This document shows, one piece after another, positions 29,758 through 41,169 of a stretch of DNA of 64,000 nucleotides (position 1 is the stretch's first letter; each line of letters starts with the position of its first letter). A model generated the notes under the pieces. The model had not been told where the DNA came from and did no database searches. It worked only from the letters and a program-made list of their open reading frames with translations. Origin of the DNA: Rhipicephalus microplus (lineage: Eukaryota > Arthropoda > Arachnida > Ixodida > Ixodidae). The translations under genes were made by a program, and so were the position numbers. The DNA lies in contig NC_134701.1 in NCBI RefSeq assembly GCF_043290135.1, positions 11,136,001 through 11,200,000 of the forward strand, written 5' to 3'.

Positions 29758-31755
29758 TAATTACTTCTTTTGTGTGCCTCCAAGTTTCGGTGACCCGCAG
29801 CTTGATCTTATCATAGAAAAAGGGCTCTTCACCGTCCGTTTCTCCCCGCACGTTGAAAAAGTCCCGCATTGACTTTTCTAAGGTAAGGAAAATCACGTGG
29901 TTCCGATTAAATTTTCTACTTCTAAAATATTGTATAGCTTTACATCTATTTGAGTGCGTGTCTCTGCGTGTGCATGCATGTATGTGCGCGTAAGTGTGAG
30001 CGCTCTTGTGTGTGTGCACGTGTGTAGGTGGGGGTACGGAATTTTTGAATCTGCATGTGCATTTAAACATATATTATGGCTTGTATTACGGTCCAGCTAA
30101 TTGGAGCAGCGAAGGTACCAAAACTGCCACAAAAGTAATAAAAATGTTTTGAACACTCCTTTAAAAGCTTCCATGAGTAAGCGCATTTTAGAATGACATT
30201 ATATGATGTAAAGTTAAGGTCATTTTCACTTTGCTATTTTAGCACCTAATTGTTGAAACGTTCTTTTCTCATTTTTGCAAAATATAGAATCCTGTCCAGA
30301 ATATACCTCTCCCTGTTTGTAAACAGTGTGACGTCACTGCGGGCACCCCGCCCACCATACCCTCTTTCGGAGCAGGTGCTGATTGGCAAGAAAGTTCCAC
30401 CAACGGCATCTTTCTGCATGGCAGAGCTGCGTGTCTGCATTCCTTAAACAGGAATTTCTACTTTGCTATGTTCTAAAGTCACAGCTTTTGAAAGAAGGAG
30501 GTCGCGGAAGGGTCAATACTCATAGTGTGGAAATTTGCTCATCGTAGATGGATGAATGGAGCAACTTTAAAGTACGGAGATACGTGACTAGCACGTTGTG
30601 GGCTTCACCCACGTAGACGGCAGCCATAAAAAAATCTGATCATTTTCGAAAGCGAACGTTTTCAATGCACTCGGTGACGGGCACTTTGAGAAACGTTTGC
30701 ATGGCATGGACTTATTCAATTTCTATTGTAGCAAGTGCAATGCAGTTTTAAACGAGGTACATAATTGGCGGCAGCATGCTTTTGAGTTGCTCTGCGCGAT
30801 GTCACGGATAAGATTATCACTTATTGAGCAAAAATATGATCGGAGAGAATGAAAAAAAAAGAATCACTTCTTGCTGCGCGATAGGCTTAGGTTAACATGT
30901 GCTCGTGAAAATAAGAGTGAAATTCTGCCACCGCGTTTCTCAATAACTCTCTGAAAATTCAGGTGATGTAAAACCCGACAACTTAATATTATGTAATGTT
31001 ATCTGGTACAGTTACCTTGCTGCATTTGACACTAATAACGTGTTTTCGTGCCTACATTGCTCCTTTTGTCTTGATACACAAACTTCTAATGCTCATTGTC
31101 ACTTCACAAGGATCGAGCCGTATAAGTACAAAGTGGATAAGAAACGAAAATCTTCGCTGGTTCGATTAACACGTATCAGGTATCCGATAATACGAGTTAT
31201 AGCCGTAGTGAAGCGTATATGCAAATTCGGCAACACTACAACATGCTTATAGCTCGTGCGTATATCCCTGAAGATCATGCAATTCGCTTTTTCTGCACAC
31301 CCCGCCTTCGCTGAGATGCACCCACTTGCAGATGATTGCGTCAAATGCATTTTTACCTTGACTAAAATGTCAGATCGTGAAGTTCCATCGACAACCGGTT
31401 ACTGCAACCGGCAAACAATGAATACCAGTGTTTTCGCAAGCAAGACGCATCGCGTTATTCACACTGCACACACAACGCACAATATTCCCAGTTTCACAGT
31501 CCGTAAAGGTGAACCAATATTGTCGATATCTTTCAACGCACACTACACGCCGCAGTCAGCACTGCACATTTCAGAAGACAATGCCGCTGCTCCTCGCACA
31601 CGCCGCCACGCGTGTCCACTTCTCCGAGATAAAGATCTAGTCAGCGTGGCAAATATTTCATGAGGCACTTTACCACACACCTAGATGTTCTCTGACACAT
31701 ACCACAGCTAATGTTGTCACAGTGAGATAAAGACTAAGCTTTCAAAATCAAACAA
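29758..31755. other. Unassigned sequence between gypsy H and the Penelope array
   Basis: No gene, transposon protein or repeat boundary is recognised. A TG/CA-rich stretch lies at 29950-30035. Open frames here are short and of chance length. Confidence 0.35.
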
Positions 31756-31760
31756 AAAAA

Positions 31761-31920
31761 CTGTCAGTTCAAGCGCACGAATAAACAGAAAGTAAGAGAG
31801 GACAAGTGTTTTCTCGCAACTAAAGTGTTTATTAGAAAGGGAAGATTATACAAACAGGCAATCAAAAAACAACGCATGCGTGTGCAGGCAAAAAAGTACA
31901 CCCGTGGCACATCGAGAACA
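31761..31920 (-). repeat. PLE pLTR, left copy
   Basis: Near-identical to 34587-34746 over 160 bp (shared CAACGCATGCGTGTGCAGGC and CACCCGTGGCACATCGAGAA). It marks the 3' side of the first body. Confidence 0.9.
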
Positions 31921-31955
31921 CCGGTAAAAGAAGAAATATTATCTTGGAACATAAT

Positions 31956-34579
31956 CTAGAAAAGCAAACTGTTTATCGTGCAGCGAAACCGAAGTTTGGC
32001 TGACGCATTGTTCCTCTCTTTTCTTATGTGAAAAGCTTCTCTCAGCTCACGATTTAATTGATTGTTAGACCGAAAAACCACTTCAGTATCCTGAAGAAGA
32101 GGATAACAACCGAACTCTGCAATGAGCCGCGAGATGCGATGCATTGATTGATATGCGGGGTTTAACGTCCCAAAACCACCATATGATTATGAGAAAAGCC
32201 GTAGTGGAGGGCTCCGGAAAGTTCGACCACCTGGGATTCTTTAACGTGCACCAAAATCAGAGCACACGGGTCTACAACATTCCCGCCTCCATCGGAAATG
32301 CAGCCGCCGCAGCTAGGATTCGACCCCGCTACCTGCGGGTCAGTAGCCGAGTACCTTAGCCACTAGACCACCGTGGCGGGGCGCGAGATGCGATGCACCC
32401 AAGGATTTCAAAGTAGAATCATGCTCTCTAAGACGAACATTGACGCGCCTTCCCGACTGACTGATGTACACTTCACCACAGCTAAAAGGAGTCATGTAAA
32501 CAACGCCGATTGCGCAGTCCACGAACTTTTTGCTGTGTTTCATGCGACATTGCGGAAACTCTCTACGCATGCGTGAACAAATGGACGGCAGTTTGCTTTT
32601 GGCTGAAAAAAGCACATGGACTTTATATCTATTAGCGAGTTTCTTAAGTTCATGCGATGTCTTATGAAGGTAAGGAATCACTGCTATCCTCCTACCTTTT
32701 CTACTCTCATCATGACGCCCCGAGTGGTTCCCTTCAAATTTGAGTTTTTTAATCATGTTGTTACAAACGGATGTGATGACATCATTAGGATACCCTGCTT
32801 GTACTAGTTTCTTTACTTGACTATCAAAGCTTATTTTCATTCTGTGTTGACAGAACTTTTTCAGAGCAAAACCCAAACTCGTAGTAATGATACTTCTCTT
32901 CACTAGCTTAGAGTGGCTCGACCTGTAGTTGAGTGTAAGTTTTACGGATCTAGGAAAATAATACCAGCAAACATGCTCGGGTTCGAAGACCAAGGTAAGA
33001 TTTAGAAATCGCAGTTGCTTTAGACGCGGCAATTCAAAAGAAAAGTTTAGTTTCTTGCCTGTTTCTTTAAAAAGCTTAAATATTCACAACATCTCGCGTA
33101 AAGTCTGAGGACGTAGTGAACACAAGAAAATCATCGACGTATCTGAGTACGTGAACTGGGAGTCCTGACAAATTATTTTGAAGTGCTACATCAATCTTTC
33201 CCAGAAAAATTTCGCTCTAAGTCGGAGCTACTGAAGAGCCTATGCATATCCCTGATCTCTGGACATAAAGATTACCACACCTAGCCACAAAGGTTGACTT
33301 CAGGTAGAAGCTAAGTAATTTTAGAAAACTAGATACAGAAGTTCCACACTTCAGGCTAAAAGACAATTCATCATTATCCTGCGCGATGCAGCTTTGAACA
33401 CTTGCCGTCACCTCATCTTGAGGTATCGAATGGTACAAGTCCTCAATGTCAATACTGAAAGTGCTACATTCGCTAGAGCTATCGGTGCTCAGAAACTGTA
33501 CCACCTCTTCAGAATTACTGACACGAAAAGGATCCGAAATATCAAGAGTTTCTAAATTGCTTTGCAGGTATCTCGAAACAACGTTTTGCCACGTGTCTCT
33601 TTCGGACACAATCACTCTGAAAAGCATTTCTGGCTTGTGTGTTTTGACCGAAAAAAATTATATCAAGTTCAGATCGCTTAGCAGATTTGACCGCAGAAGC
33701 TAACCACTCAAAATTCATGTCAGAAAGCAAAGAACAAGCATTATTCTTTACTTTTGAGCTCTTGCAATTTGCAGGTACAAAGTTCTTGTCGAGTGCTTTC
33801 ATGGCTTTCTCCGAAAAGGTGCCCTCATCCATAACAACAAAGAAACGTTCCTTGCCAGCTACCAGAAGTAGTAGTTTGTTATCTGCCAAAAATTTACAAG
33901 TTTGGGCGAACTCTGTCTCTACCCTGTGCGTTCATCGCAGTCTTAGCAATGGCATCCACACACTCCGAAATTCACCTGGGTCGCTCCTCTTCCACCACTT
34001 TCCTGGAAATGGACCGTGCGAACACCAACTTGTCCACCCGCTTGAGTGACGGCTCGATACGAAACTTGGGACCAAGACCAAGAACTTGATATCAAGGTGC
34101 TTGTTAGGAAGTGCTGTGCCGCTGAGGTTAAACACGTTTCCAGCTTGCGCATGCGACTTCTTTTTCTTTGGAAGTAGTAGAAGAACTTGTCGCCAGAGAT
34201 ACTCGGCCGTGTCGTTGCCAGTGCGGCACCAGTCCCTGTAGAACCGCTGCCAGCTAGTACCATGAATCAAGCTGCACCACACCTCCAACCAGTCCTTGTA
34301 GCTCCTTACTTGCCAGAGCAATTCGGACCGCAGAATTCGGCACATTCTTCTTGAATGCCTGACGGAAGGTTGAAACCATCCACACAAAGCTTGAATATCG
34401 GGAGGACAGGCTCCACATCGAATGTGCCAAGATGCCACTGTTGCCTTGCAAACGCATACTGCAATCATTGACGCCAACGTGGCCGGGTCCGATAAATTGA
34501 GGTGAGGAAAAGAATTAGTGCCTTGGGTACTAGAAATGAATTGCAACAGAATCGAAAGTTGGGCTAGTTGAATATGCAT
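31956..34579 (-). pseudogene. PLE polyprotein: N-terminal region, reverse transcriptase, GIY-YIG endonuclease
   Basis: On the minus strand the N-terminal region (LSGTALPNKHLDIKFL, FSEKAMKALDKNFVP) precedes a Penelope-type reverse transcriptase: FSIDIEDLYHSIPQDEV near 33440, LKLLSFYLKSTFVARCG and RSGICIGSSVAPT near 33230, and catalytic YVDD at about 33140. The C-terminal endonuclease has VVYMTPFSCGEVYISQSGR, with YIS where an active enzyme has YIG, then RLREHDSTLKSLGASHLA. After the SINE it continues with FQDTEVV-type sequence to the end NNASAKLRFRCTINSLLF. Frames change near 33640-33900 and 33040-33220. The element is inactive. Confidence 0.85.
32144..32382 (-). mobile_element. Full-length Ruka-like SINE
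   Basis: Flanked by the 15-bp duplication GCGAGATGCGATGCA (32129-32143 and 32383-32397) within the PLE endonuclease. Read on the minus strand it has an A box TGGTCTAGTGG, a B box GGTCGAATCC, the conserved body and the tail CCGCATATCAATCAA. This 239-bp copy defines the family for the other SINE fragments in the window. Confidence 0.95.
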
Positions 34580-34586
34580 GGTATAA

Positions 34587-34746
34587 CTGTCAGTTCAAGT
34601 GCACGAATAAACAGAAAGGAAGAGAGGACAAGCGCTTTCTCGCAACAAAACTGTTTATTAGAAGGGGAAGAATATATAAACAGGCAATTAAAAAACAACG
34701 CATGCGTGTGCAGGCAAAAAAGTACACCCGTGGCACATCGAGAACA
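34587..34746 (-). repeat. PLE pLTR, right copy
   Basis: Direct repeat of 31761-31920. It follows the 5' end of the first body (CAACAGAATCGAAAGTTGGG near 34548) and precedes the interrupted second body. Element A3 is inserted just beyond it. Confidence 0.9.
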
Positions 34747-35039
34747 CAGGACAAAAGATTATTTATTTATTTATTTTATTTACAGATACTGCAGGCCCTA
34801 CCCGGGCCCATGCAGGAGTGGGATACAAACAATACATTCAAGCAAACTAGTAAGACACTGGAGTACAGGGCATAAATGAAAGAATACATAACTATCAAGA
34901 CAGAAAAGTCAAATATATTTTCTCGCTGTTCAACAGAACTGCGCACAACTAAGAATATTTTCAACATTTGTAGCCGGATGAATCGCACTCAAATGACACT
35001 ATTTTCAGCATACATCACTTATATTGTGAAATTAATCTT

Positions 35040-37787
35040 TTATATTTGTTGAGTGAATGAAGCCGTCGAGGCAGCATTCACTACTTCCGCAGGTAATGCG
35101 TTCCAATGAAAAATTGCGCGAGGAAAGAGAGCGAACTTGTGGGCATTAATGTGGCTGGGTGGCTGCCTAAACGTTTTGTTGTGATTTGTCCTAGCTGAAA
35201 GTTTAGAAGGCTGCAGAAGGTATCGTTCCCGTGATAATTTAAAGTCCCCGTGATCAGGTTGGTAGACGAATTTTAATCTGAATATTATCCTGCGCTGTTC
35301 TAGTATTTGTAGGCTTGCCCTATTACGTAGATTAGTTACACTATGTTGTCGGGAGTAAGCGGAATATATAAAGCGCAGAGCTAAATTTTGGACCCTTTCT
35401 ATTTTCTTAATCAAATATTGTTGCCAAGGGCTCCAAATAATGTCGGCATACTCCAATTTTGGTCGCACGAGTGCTTTATACGCTTTTAGTTTTAACGTGG
35501 GAGGAGTGTTACGCAGTTTTCTTTTCAAAAAGGATAATTTCTTCAGTGCACCCGAACACACATTTTCAACGTGTGTTTCCCAACTGAGGTTACTGGTAAG
35601 TGTAACTCCCAGATATTTAACCCGATCAGCTCTCGTGATTGCAGCATTTCCTATGAAATATGTGCAATGAAGGGGTAACGTTTTGTTGGTAAACGTGACG
35701 GAATTTGTTTTTGAACGATTTATTTTTAGTCCCCACCTTATACTCCATTCGTTAATTGAGCGCAAGGCGTCATTAAGCTTATTTTGGTCTTCTTGGTTAT
35801 TTATTTATGTGTACACTACGAAGTCGTCCGCAAATAGTTTAATATGGATCGGTGGCTTGACACAAAATTAAATATCACTAATATAAACCAAAAAAAGAAG
35901 AGGTCCGAGGACTGAGCCCTGCGGAACTCCCGAAGGCACTGCCAACTCTTTCGAGAGACAGCCATTTATGGTAACACACTGTCTTCTGTTACTCAAGTAG
36001 CTTGCGATCCATGCTACAACCTTCTGCTCAATGCCTATAGCTAATAATTTTGTTATTAAATTCTGATAGGGTACGACGTCAAAGGCCTTAGAAAAATCCA
36101 AAAATATGGCATCGGTTTGTCCTTTCAAACTAAGCGTTCTAATTAAATCATCAGTTATTTCAGCCAGTTGGGTGACGGTCGACAAACCAGACCTAAATCC
36201 ATGCTGCTGGGCATACACTAGTTTGTTATTTTCTAAGTAAGTGGTCATGGCCTTAAATATAATGTGCTCAAATAATTTACAGCAAGTGCTAGTTAAGGAA
36301 ACAGGCCTGTAATTGTTAACTTCCAAAGTGGAGCCCTATTTATGTACCGGAATTATTTTTGCCGAGCGCCAGTCATCAGGAATAACTGCAGCGTCTAACG
36401 ATGCAGTGTAAATGCGATGTAAATATTTTGCCACCCAAACAGCATATCTACTCAAAAAAGTATTAGATAGTTCGTCCGGACCAGGTGATTTCTTTACATC
36501 TAGTTTGTGTAAAAGGCAAAGGACTCCATCCTCAGTGATTTCCACTTCTGGCATAAGGCTATCAGAGTCATATGACCGCAACTGAGCATGCGTGGCTGCC
36601 CGTGTAAAAAAGGACTGGAAAAAGACATTAAATTTGTTGGCAATGGCAGTCGCGTCAACAATACTTTCTCCCGCGATCCTGATCTCTGAAATGCCTCGTT
36701 TATCTTTTGACAGATAGCGCCAAAATTTTTGGGGTTCATTCTTCATGAATGACGGCAGAGTATCTGAAAAAAAGCTTTCCTTTGCCGATCGCGTTAGTTC
36801 TCGCAACTTAGAAGTAAGGCTTGAAAAATCACTCGTGTTCCGACGCTTGCGCTAACGCTTAATTTTGCGTTTCAAATGAATCATTTCTCTCGTGAACCAC
36901 GGATATTCCCTATTAACTATTTTCTTTTTTAACGGCACATATTTTTGCTCGCAAAAGAGAACCATTTCTCTAAAATTTGACCACATTTCATTGACATCAA
37001 TAACTTGGCTAAAACAATCAAAGCGCGATTCCAAGTATTCTAAAATAGCGTTATCATCTGTATGAGTGTAATCTCTCACGAAAGTATCCGACGGTCTAGT
37101 ATATGAACGTGTTCCTGAAACAGGACATGACACAGCAAGCAACTTGTGATCGGATATTCCTTCTTCTACATTGGCTGAACAACCTTGGAACGAGCTGCTA
37201 ACCAGTGCCAAATCAAGGAGAGATGATGATGAACTGTCAACCCTGGTAGCCTCAGAAACTAGTTGTTGTAAGCAGAAGTTGAAAGCGGTCGAAATCAGTA
37301 TATCTGCACTTCGAGGTTATTTGCCATCATAAGAAAAATCAGCCCAGTTTATACCCGGTAGGTTGAAATCTCCTGTCATTATAATCCGGGATCGAGAATT
37401 TGTATTATCTGCAAGGTAGTCTTGAATGGCTTCTAAGTATTCGGGCGAAGAACTCGGTGGTCGATACACACCCCCTAAAAGTATTCTTTTACCAAGAAAT
37501 TTAATTCTGCTCCACACGCTTTCGTGGTTGTTGATGCCGTACAAAACAGTAAATGCGACGTTGTTTTTAATGGCGATTGATACTCCTCCCCCACGTGACT
37601 CCCTATCTTTACGAATAAGCTTGTAAGAAGACGGTATGACTTCCGAATCTAGCACATCTGCATGTAGCCATGTCTCAGTGATTACTAAGACGTGTGGCTG
37701 ATAACAGGAGATAACGTCTTCAAGGGAACTGGCTTTGTTAACAACACTACGCGCATTCAGTGAAACAACTCTGAGAATTTTGCTCAC
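35040..37787 (-). pseudogene. A3 ORF2: endonuclease-reverse transcriptase with in-frame stops only
   Basis: The frame is continuous from ORF1 through the whole protein. It has endonuclease motifs LNARSVVNKASSLED, VITETWLHAD, RGGGVSIAI, VYRPPSSSP, TGDFNLPGINW and EGISDHKLL. Reverse transcriptase motifs are [57 protein letters not shown] and KLFADDFVVYT (about 35815). The C-terminus is KLEYADIIWSPW. Disabling changes are stops at 37317, 36852, 36336, 35868 and about 35805. I see no frameshift along about 2.7 kb. No ATG precedes the endonuclease; the codons after the ORF1 TGA (37794-37796) are CAG CCT GTG. Confidence 0.9.
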
Positions 37788-37793
37788 AGGCTG

Positions 37794-39658
37794 TCATTTT
37801 TTACTGCTGCTTCTCTTGTTCACTCGGGTTGTTACAAAATGACCAGGATTCCGCCGGGCCTGCGCATCACGTCGTGTAACTTCCAGCCGTTGGTTTGAAA
37901 GCTCATACCAGATATAAACTTTATCGTCTACTTTCAGTTTATCAAACAAGAGCGAAACCTTTGCTCCATTGGTTTTTTCCACTGCTGCCGAATGCCACAA
38001 CCTGCGGCGTAAGTCGCGAACTCTCTTGGAAAAATCTTCAGATATAGAAATCTGTGTTCCTTTTAGCTTGAAACAAGCCGACATAATTGTAGTTTTCTCA
38101 GAGTAATCAAACAGCCTTAACATAATTGGTCGGTGTTTCCCAGCACGTTTAAAACCTACTCTGTGGATGCGCTCTATCAAATTCACTTCGACGCCGAGTA
38201 AGTCCTTAAATACTTGTTGTTGAACCCTGTCTTGTAGAGATTTGTTATCTTCTTTTGATTCTTCACTGAAACCATAAATCATCAACTTGTTTCTTCGACT
38301 TCGGTTTTCAAGGTCATCAACTTTAATCGTAAGCTCGTTCACTAGTTCCCTCGTCCCCTTGCACGCTGCTTCGTGCTCAACCAGCTTTTCCTCGCATTTT
38401 TGTAGCCGCCCAAGCTCTTTTTCAATCGACGCTATCCTTTCTTGAACACCACCTATAGTTATTTCCACTTGTTTCAGGTTGGCAGAAAGCATGGTGAGCG
38501 TCTTATTGGTTTTCGTTTGCTCTTTTAAGATTTTTGTAAGAAGCTGACTGTTTACAGTAGCCTCGGATTCCGATTCCGAAAACGCACCCGGGTTCCGCTC
38601 CACGTACCCCGAAGCTAACAAGAGCAATCTAATGACAATCAAACAGATTTATTGATTGATATGTGGGGTTTAACGTCCCAAAACCAAATGACAATCAAAC
38701 TGTCACACAGCGAAACAAACAAACATTGTGGGCCCGGCAGCACTATCAAAGTAAGAGAATCGTCACGAATAGACTGATAGACAGGATATTTGTCATCAAC
38801 CTGGACGAAAAAGCAGAAATGCATGAGCGTCCGTCCGAAGAAGGTGCTGCCAAGCCCACTGAAAGGCCGCTGAAGATGGACCTTGGTTTTATAGTCTAGC
38901 TGGTCAGTGTCCGCTGACGTCACACTGCGAACTTCATGGCGTCGACACAACACCTGAGGCGTAGTTTCCCATGATGATGTTCCATCGAGGCCTTGTCCCT
39001 GCGCATGCACGATGGTACTGTCTTGCGGTGAAGCAATATCTTCAAATCCCACGGCGGCATCCGCCCGCAACAGGGCAATCTGGACGAAAAAGCAGAAATG
39101 CATGAGCGTCCGTCCGAAGAAGGTGCTGCCAAGCCCACTGAAAGGCCGCTGAAGATGGACCTTGGTTTTATAGTCTAGCTGGTCAGTGTCCGCTGACGTC
39201 ACACTGCGAACGTCATGGCGTCGACACAACACCTGAGGCGTAGTTTCCCATGATGTTCCATCGAGGCCTTGTCCCTGCGCATGCACGATGGTACTGTCTT
39301 GCGGTGAGGCAATATCTTCAAATCCCACAGCGGCATCCGCCCGCAACAGGGCAATCTGGACGAAAAAGCAGAAATGCATGAGCGTCCGTCCGAAGACGGT
39401 GCTGCCAAGCCCACTGAAAGGCCGCTGAAGATGGACCTTGGTTTTATAGTCTAGCTGGTCAGTGTCCGCTGACGTCACACTGCGAACGTCATGGCGTCGA
39501 CACAACACCTGAGGCGTAGCTTCCCATGATGATGTTCCATCGAGGCCTTGTCCCTGCGCATGCGCGATGGTACTGTCTTGCGGTGAGGCAATATCTGCAA
39601 ATCCCACGGCGGCATCCGCCCGCAACAGGGCAATCTGGACGAAAAAGCAGAAATGCAT
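37794..39658 (-). pseudogene. A3 ORF1: repeated leader peptides, degenerate 2A, coiled coil, L1-ORF1p-like domain
   Basis: The monomer array encodes MHFCFFVQIALLRADAAVG at each unit start. The innermost unit continues MHFCFFVQVDDKYPVYQ and a hydrophobic segment. The frame is broken by the 42-bp SINE at 38645-38686. Beyond it the 2A region reads SGYVERNPGA, with the final Pro changed to Ala, so skipping is probably lost. Coiled coil (LTKILKEQTKTNKTLTMLS) and RRM-like parts (ENRSRRNKLMIYGFS, IERIHRVGFKRAGKHRPIM) follow to TGA 37794-37796. Confidence 0.85.
38645..38686 (-). mobile_element. Very short SINE fragment with its own target duplication
   Basis: Only the 3' terminal 42 bp of the Ruka-like SINE is present (ATTGATATGTGGGGTTTAAC on the plus strand). 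It is flanked by AATGACAATCAAAC at 38631-38644 and 38687-38700. This shows extreme 5' truncation during retrotransposition. Confidence 0.93.
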
Positions 39659-39692
39659 GAGCGTCCGTCCGAAGAAGGTGCTGCCAAGCCCA
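38801..39692 (-). repeat. A3 5' monomer array, periods 279/276/279 bp
   Basis: CTGGACGAAAAAGCAGAAATG recurs at 38801, 39080, 39356 and 39635. The only length change is loss of one GAT triplet, so every period remains a multiple of three. All units are open in the ORF1 frame. Confidence 0.95.
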
Positions 39693-39701
39693 CTTATTTA
39701 T

Positions 39702-40072
39702 CTCGGAACATAATCTAGAAAAGCAAACTCTTTATAGTGCAGCAAAACTGAAGGCTGGCTGACGCATTGTTCTCCTCTTTTTCTCATGTGAAAAGCTTCT
39801 GTCAACTCACGAGATAATTAATTGTTAAATCGAAAAACCACTTCAGTATCCTGAAAAAGAGGACAACAACCGCACTCTCTGCGATGAGCCGCGAGATGCG
39901 ATGCGCCCAAGGATTTCAAAGAAGAATCGTGCTCTCTGGGACGATCATTGACGCACTTTCCCGACTGACCGATGTACACTTTACCACAGCTAAAAGGAGT
40001 CATGTAAACAACGCCCGCTGCGCAGTCCACGAATTTTTGCTGTGTTTCACGCGACATTGCGGAACCATGCAT
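39702..40072 (-). pseudogene. Second PLE body: GIY-YIG endonuclease end
   Basis: On the minus strand it encodes VDCAAGVVYMTPFSCGKVYI, GQSGKCVNDRPREH, SSLKSLGASHLAAH and FQDTEVVFRFNN, better preserved (YIGQ) than in the first body. It is 5'-truncated, ending near ACATTGCGG at 40060. Confidence 0.85.
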
Positions 40073-40172
40073 ATACCATTATACCATGCATATTCAACTA
40101 CCATGCATATCCAACTAGTTGTAGTTATACTATGCATATCCAACTAGCCCAACTTTCGATTCTGTTGTAAGA
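40066..40172 (+). repeat. Inverted PLE 5' end with short direct repeats
   Basis: AACTAGCCCAACTTTCGATTCTGTTG here is the reverse complement of 34538-34570. It follows degenerate copies of CCATGCATATYCAACTA. The 5' end of the element is thus attached in opposite orientation to the truncated second body. Confidence 0.8.
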
Positions 40173-41169
40173 AACAAAAACTTGCCCTAAGCAGCGAGCG
40201 ACTGCATCTCGCTCAGCTACCGGCGGTAGTGTTTTGCCAACCACTGCCTTGCACATGCACTGGTAACGTCATGCTGTGACGTACCCCAGTAGAGGTCTAT
40301 TGCCAGGTCTTGATGTCACCTATGCAAACAAGTCTTCTGGCGTCAAAAGACTGTGGCGAAGGCTCCTTAAACGGTCAAGTGAACCCCATAGGAACACAGT
40401 TTTCGACCTAAGCTCCGGCAACAGAACTAACTATAATGAGCTCCACAGGTTAGGCAGCTACGTAAGCACTGACGTTTCACGATACTAATTCCGTAGTTTT
40501 TCTAAGTATGTGAAAGGTGGCATATCATCCAGGTGGCATCACTGATAATAGAACTGTACCATTAGTATCATCTTGACGATCAGCTTACGACAAGAGACAA
40601 TTTCTCTTCTTGTACATGTTTTTCCAAGTTAACAATTGACACTTCGCACGTGTGCGAGATTAATAACTGACGAACCGAATACTGCGTTTGAATAACTGTT
40701 TACTTTTTACTTATTCTGGATCTTCAGTTTATTCCCAATGTATTGATGTTGGTGGTACACAAATTTCATTCCGTAATGCTATGCGCTATGGCTTATTCTT
40801 TGTGTGTTGTTTGGGATGGCCTTGAGTTATTTATACACACTGTACTTGTTTTCACGTAACCATGCGCGAGAAAGTGTTCTGTGAAATAAAATGCTTAAAA
40901 TATTTTTTTCTTTGTTTTACTGCCAGCCCAAATGGCAGGCGGCTTTCTTAGCATTATTTTTTTTTCTGTGAGTAGCATTTCCTTCATAACATGCACGCAC
41001 AAAGCAATAGCAACAGCTGTAGCAGTCGTATCTTCACACTTGCAATGTAGGGTTGAGGTTTTGTATGGCTTAAGATAATGTGGGTACAGTGAACTAGATA
41101 GGGGTAGTGGGACGAGGGCGGCCCTCCCGGGAAGGCCGTTATTAAGGAAACCACTAGGCTGCGCTGCAG
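40173..41169. other. Unassigned sequence
   Basis: A poly(A)-signal-like AATAAAATGC near 40885 is the only feature noted. No coding region or repeat end is recognised. Confidence 0.3.

Larger units (their letters stand above)
34767..39693 (-). mobile_element. A3: 2A-family non-LTR retrotransposon, full length but inactive
   Basis: Flanked by TTATTTAT at 34759-34766 and 39694-39701, an 8-bp duplication within the PLE. It has a monomer array of four leader copies, ORF1, ORF2 and a 3' end with an A/T-rich tail (minus strand AAATAAAATAAATAAAT). A 42-bp SINE fragment is inserted in ORF1. Confidence 0.92.
31761..40172 (-). mobile_element. Tandem Penelope-like element (PLE) with two pLTR copies
   Basis: From left to right: pLTR (31761-31920), a body on the minus strand (31956-34579), a second pLTR (34587-34746), then, after removing insertion A3 (34767-39693), the start of another body (39702-40072) and an inverted piece of the 5' end. 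Head-to-tail partial tandems with pLTRs and attached inverted fragments are a known Penelope arrangement. Also nested: a SINE at 32144-32382. Confidence 0.85.

Noticed and set aside
32300..32382. tRNA gene on the minus strand
   Set aside because: It is the head of a full-length SINE with target duplication, not an independent gene.
34587..34746. Hammerhead ribozyme in the Penelope pLTR
   Set aside because: I looked for CUGANGA followed by GAAA on both strands and found no arrangement with plausible stems.
38663..38899. Plus-strand frame antisense to A3
   Set aside because: Shadow of the A3 monomers and SINE; no domain.
1562..39692. CRISPR-like arrays from regularly spaced repeats
   Set aside because: The units are 276-294 bp monomers with almost identical spacers inside LINE ORFs; not CRISPR.
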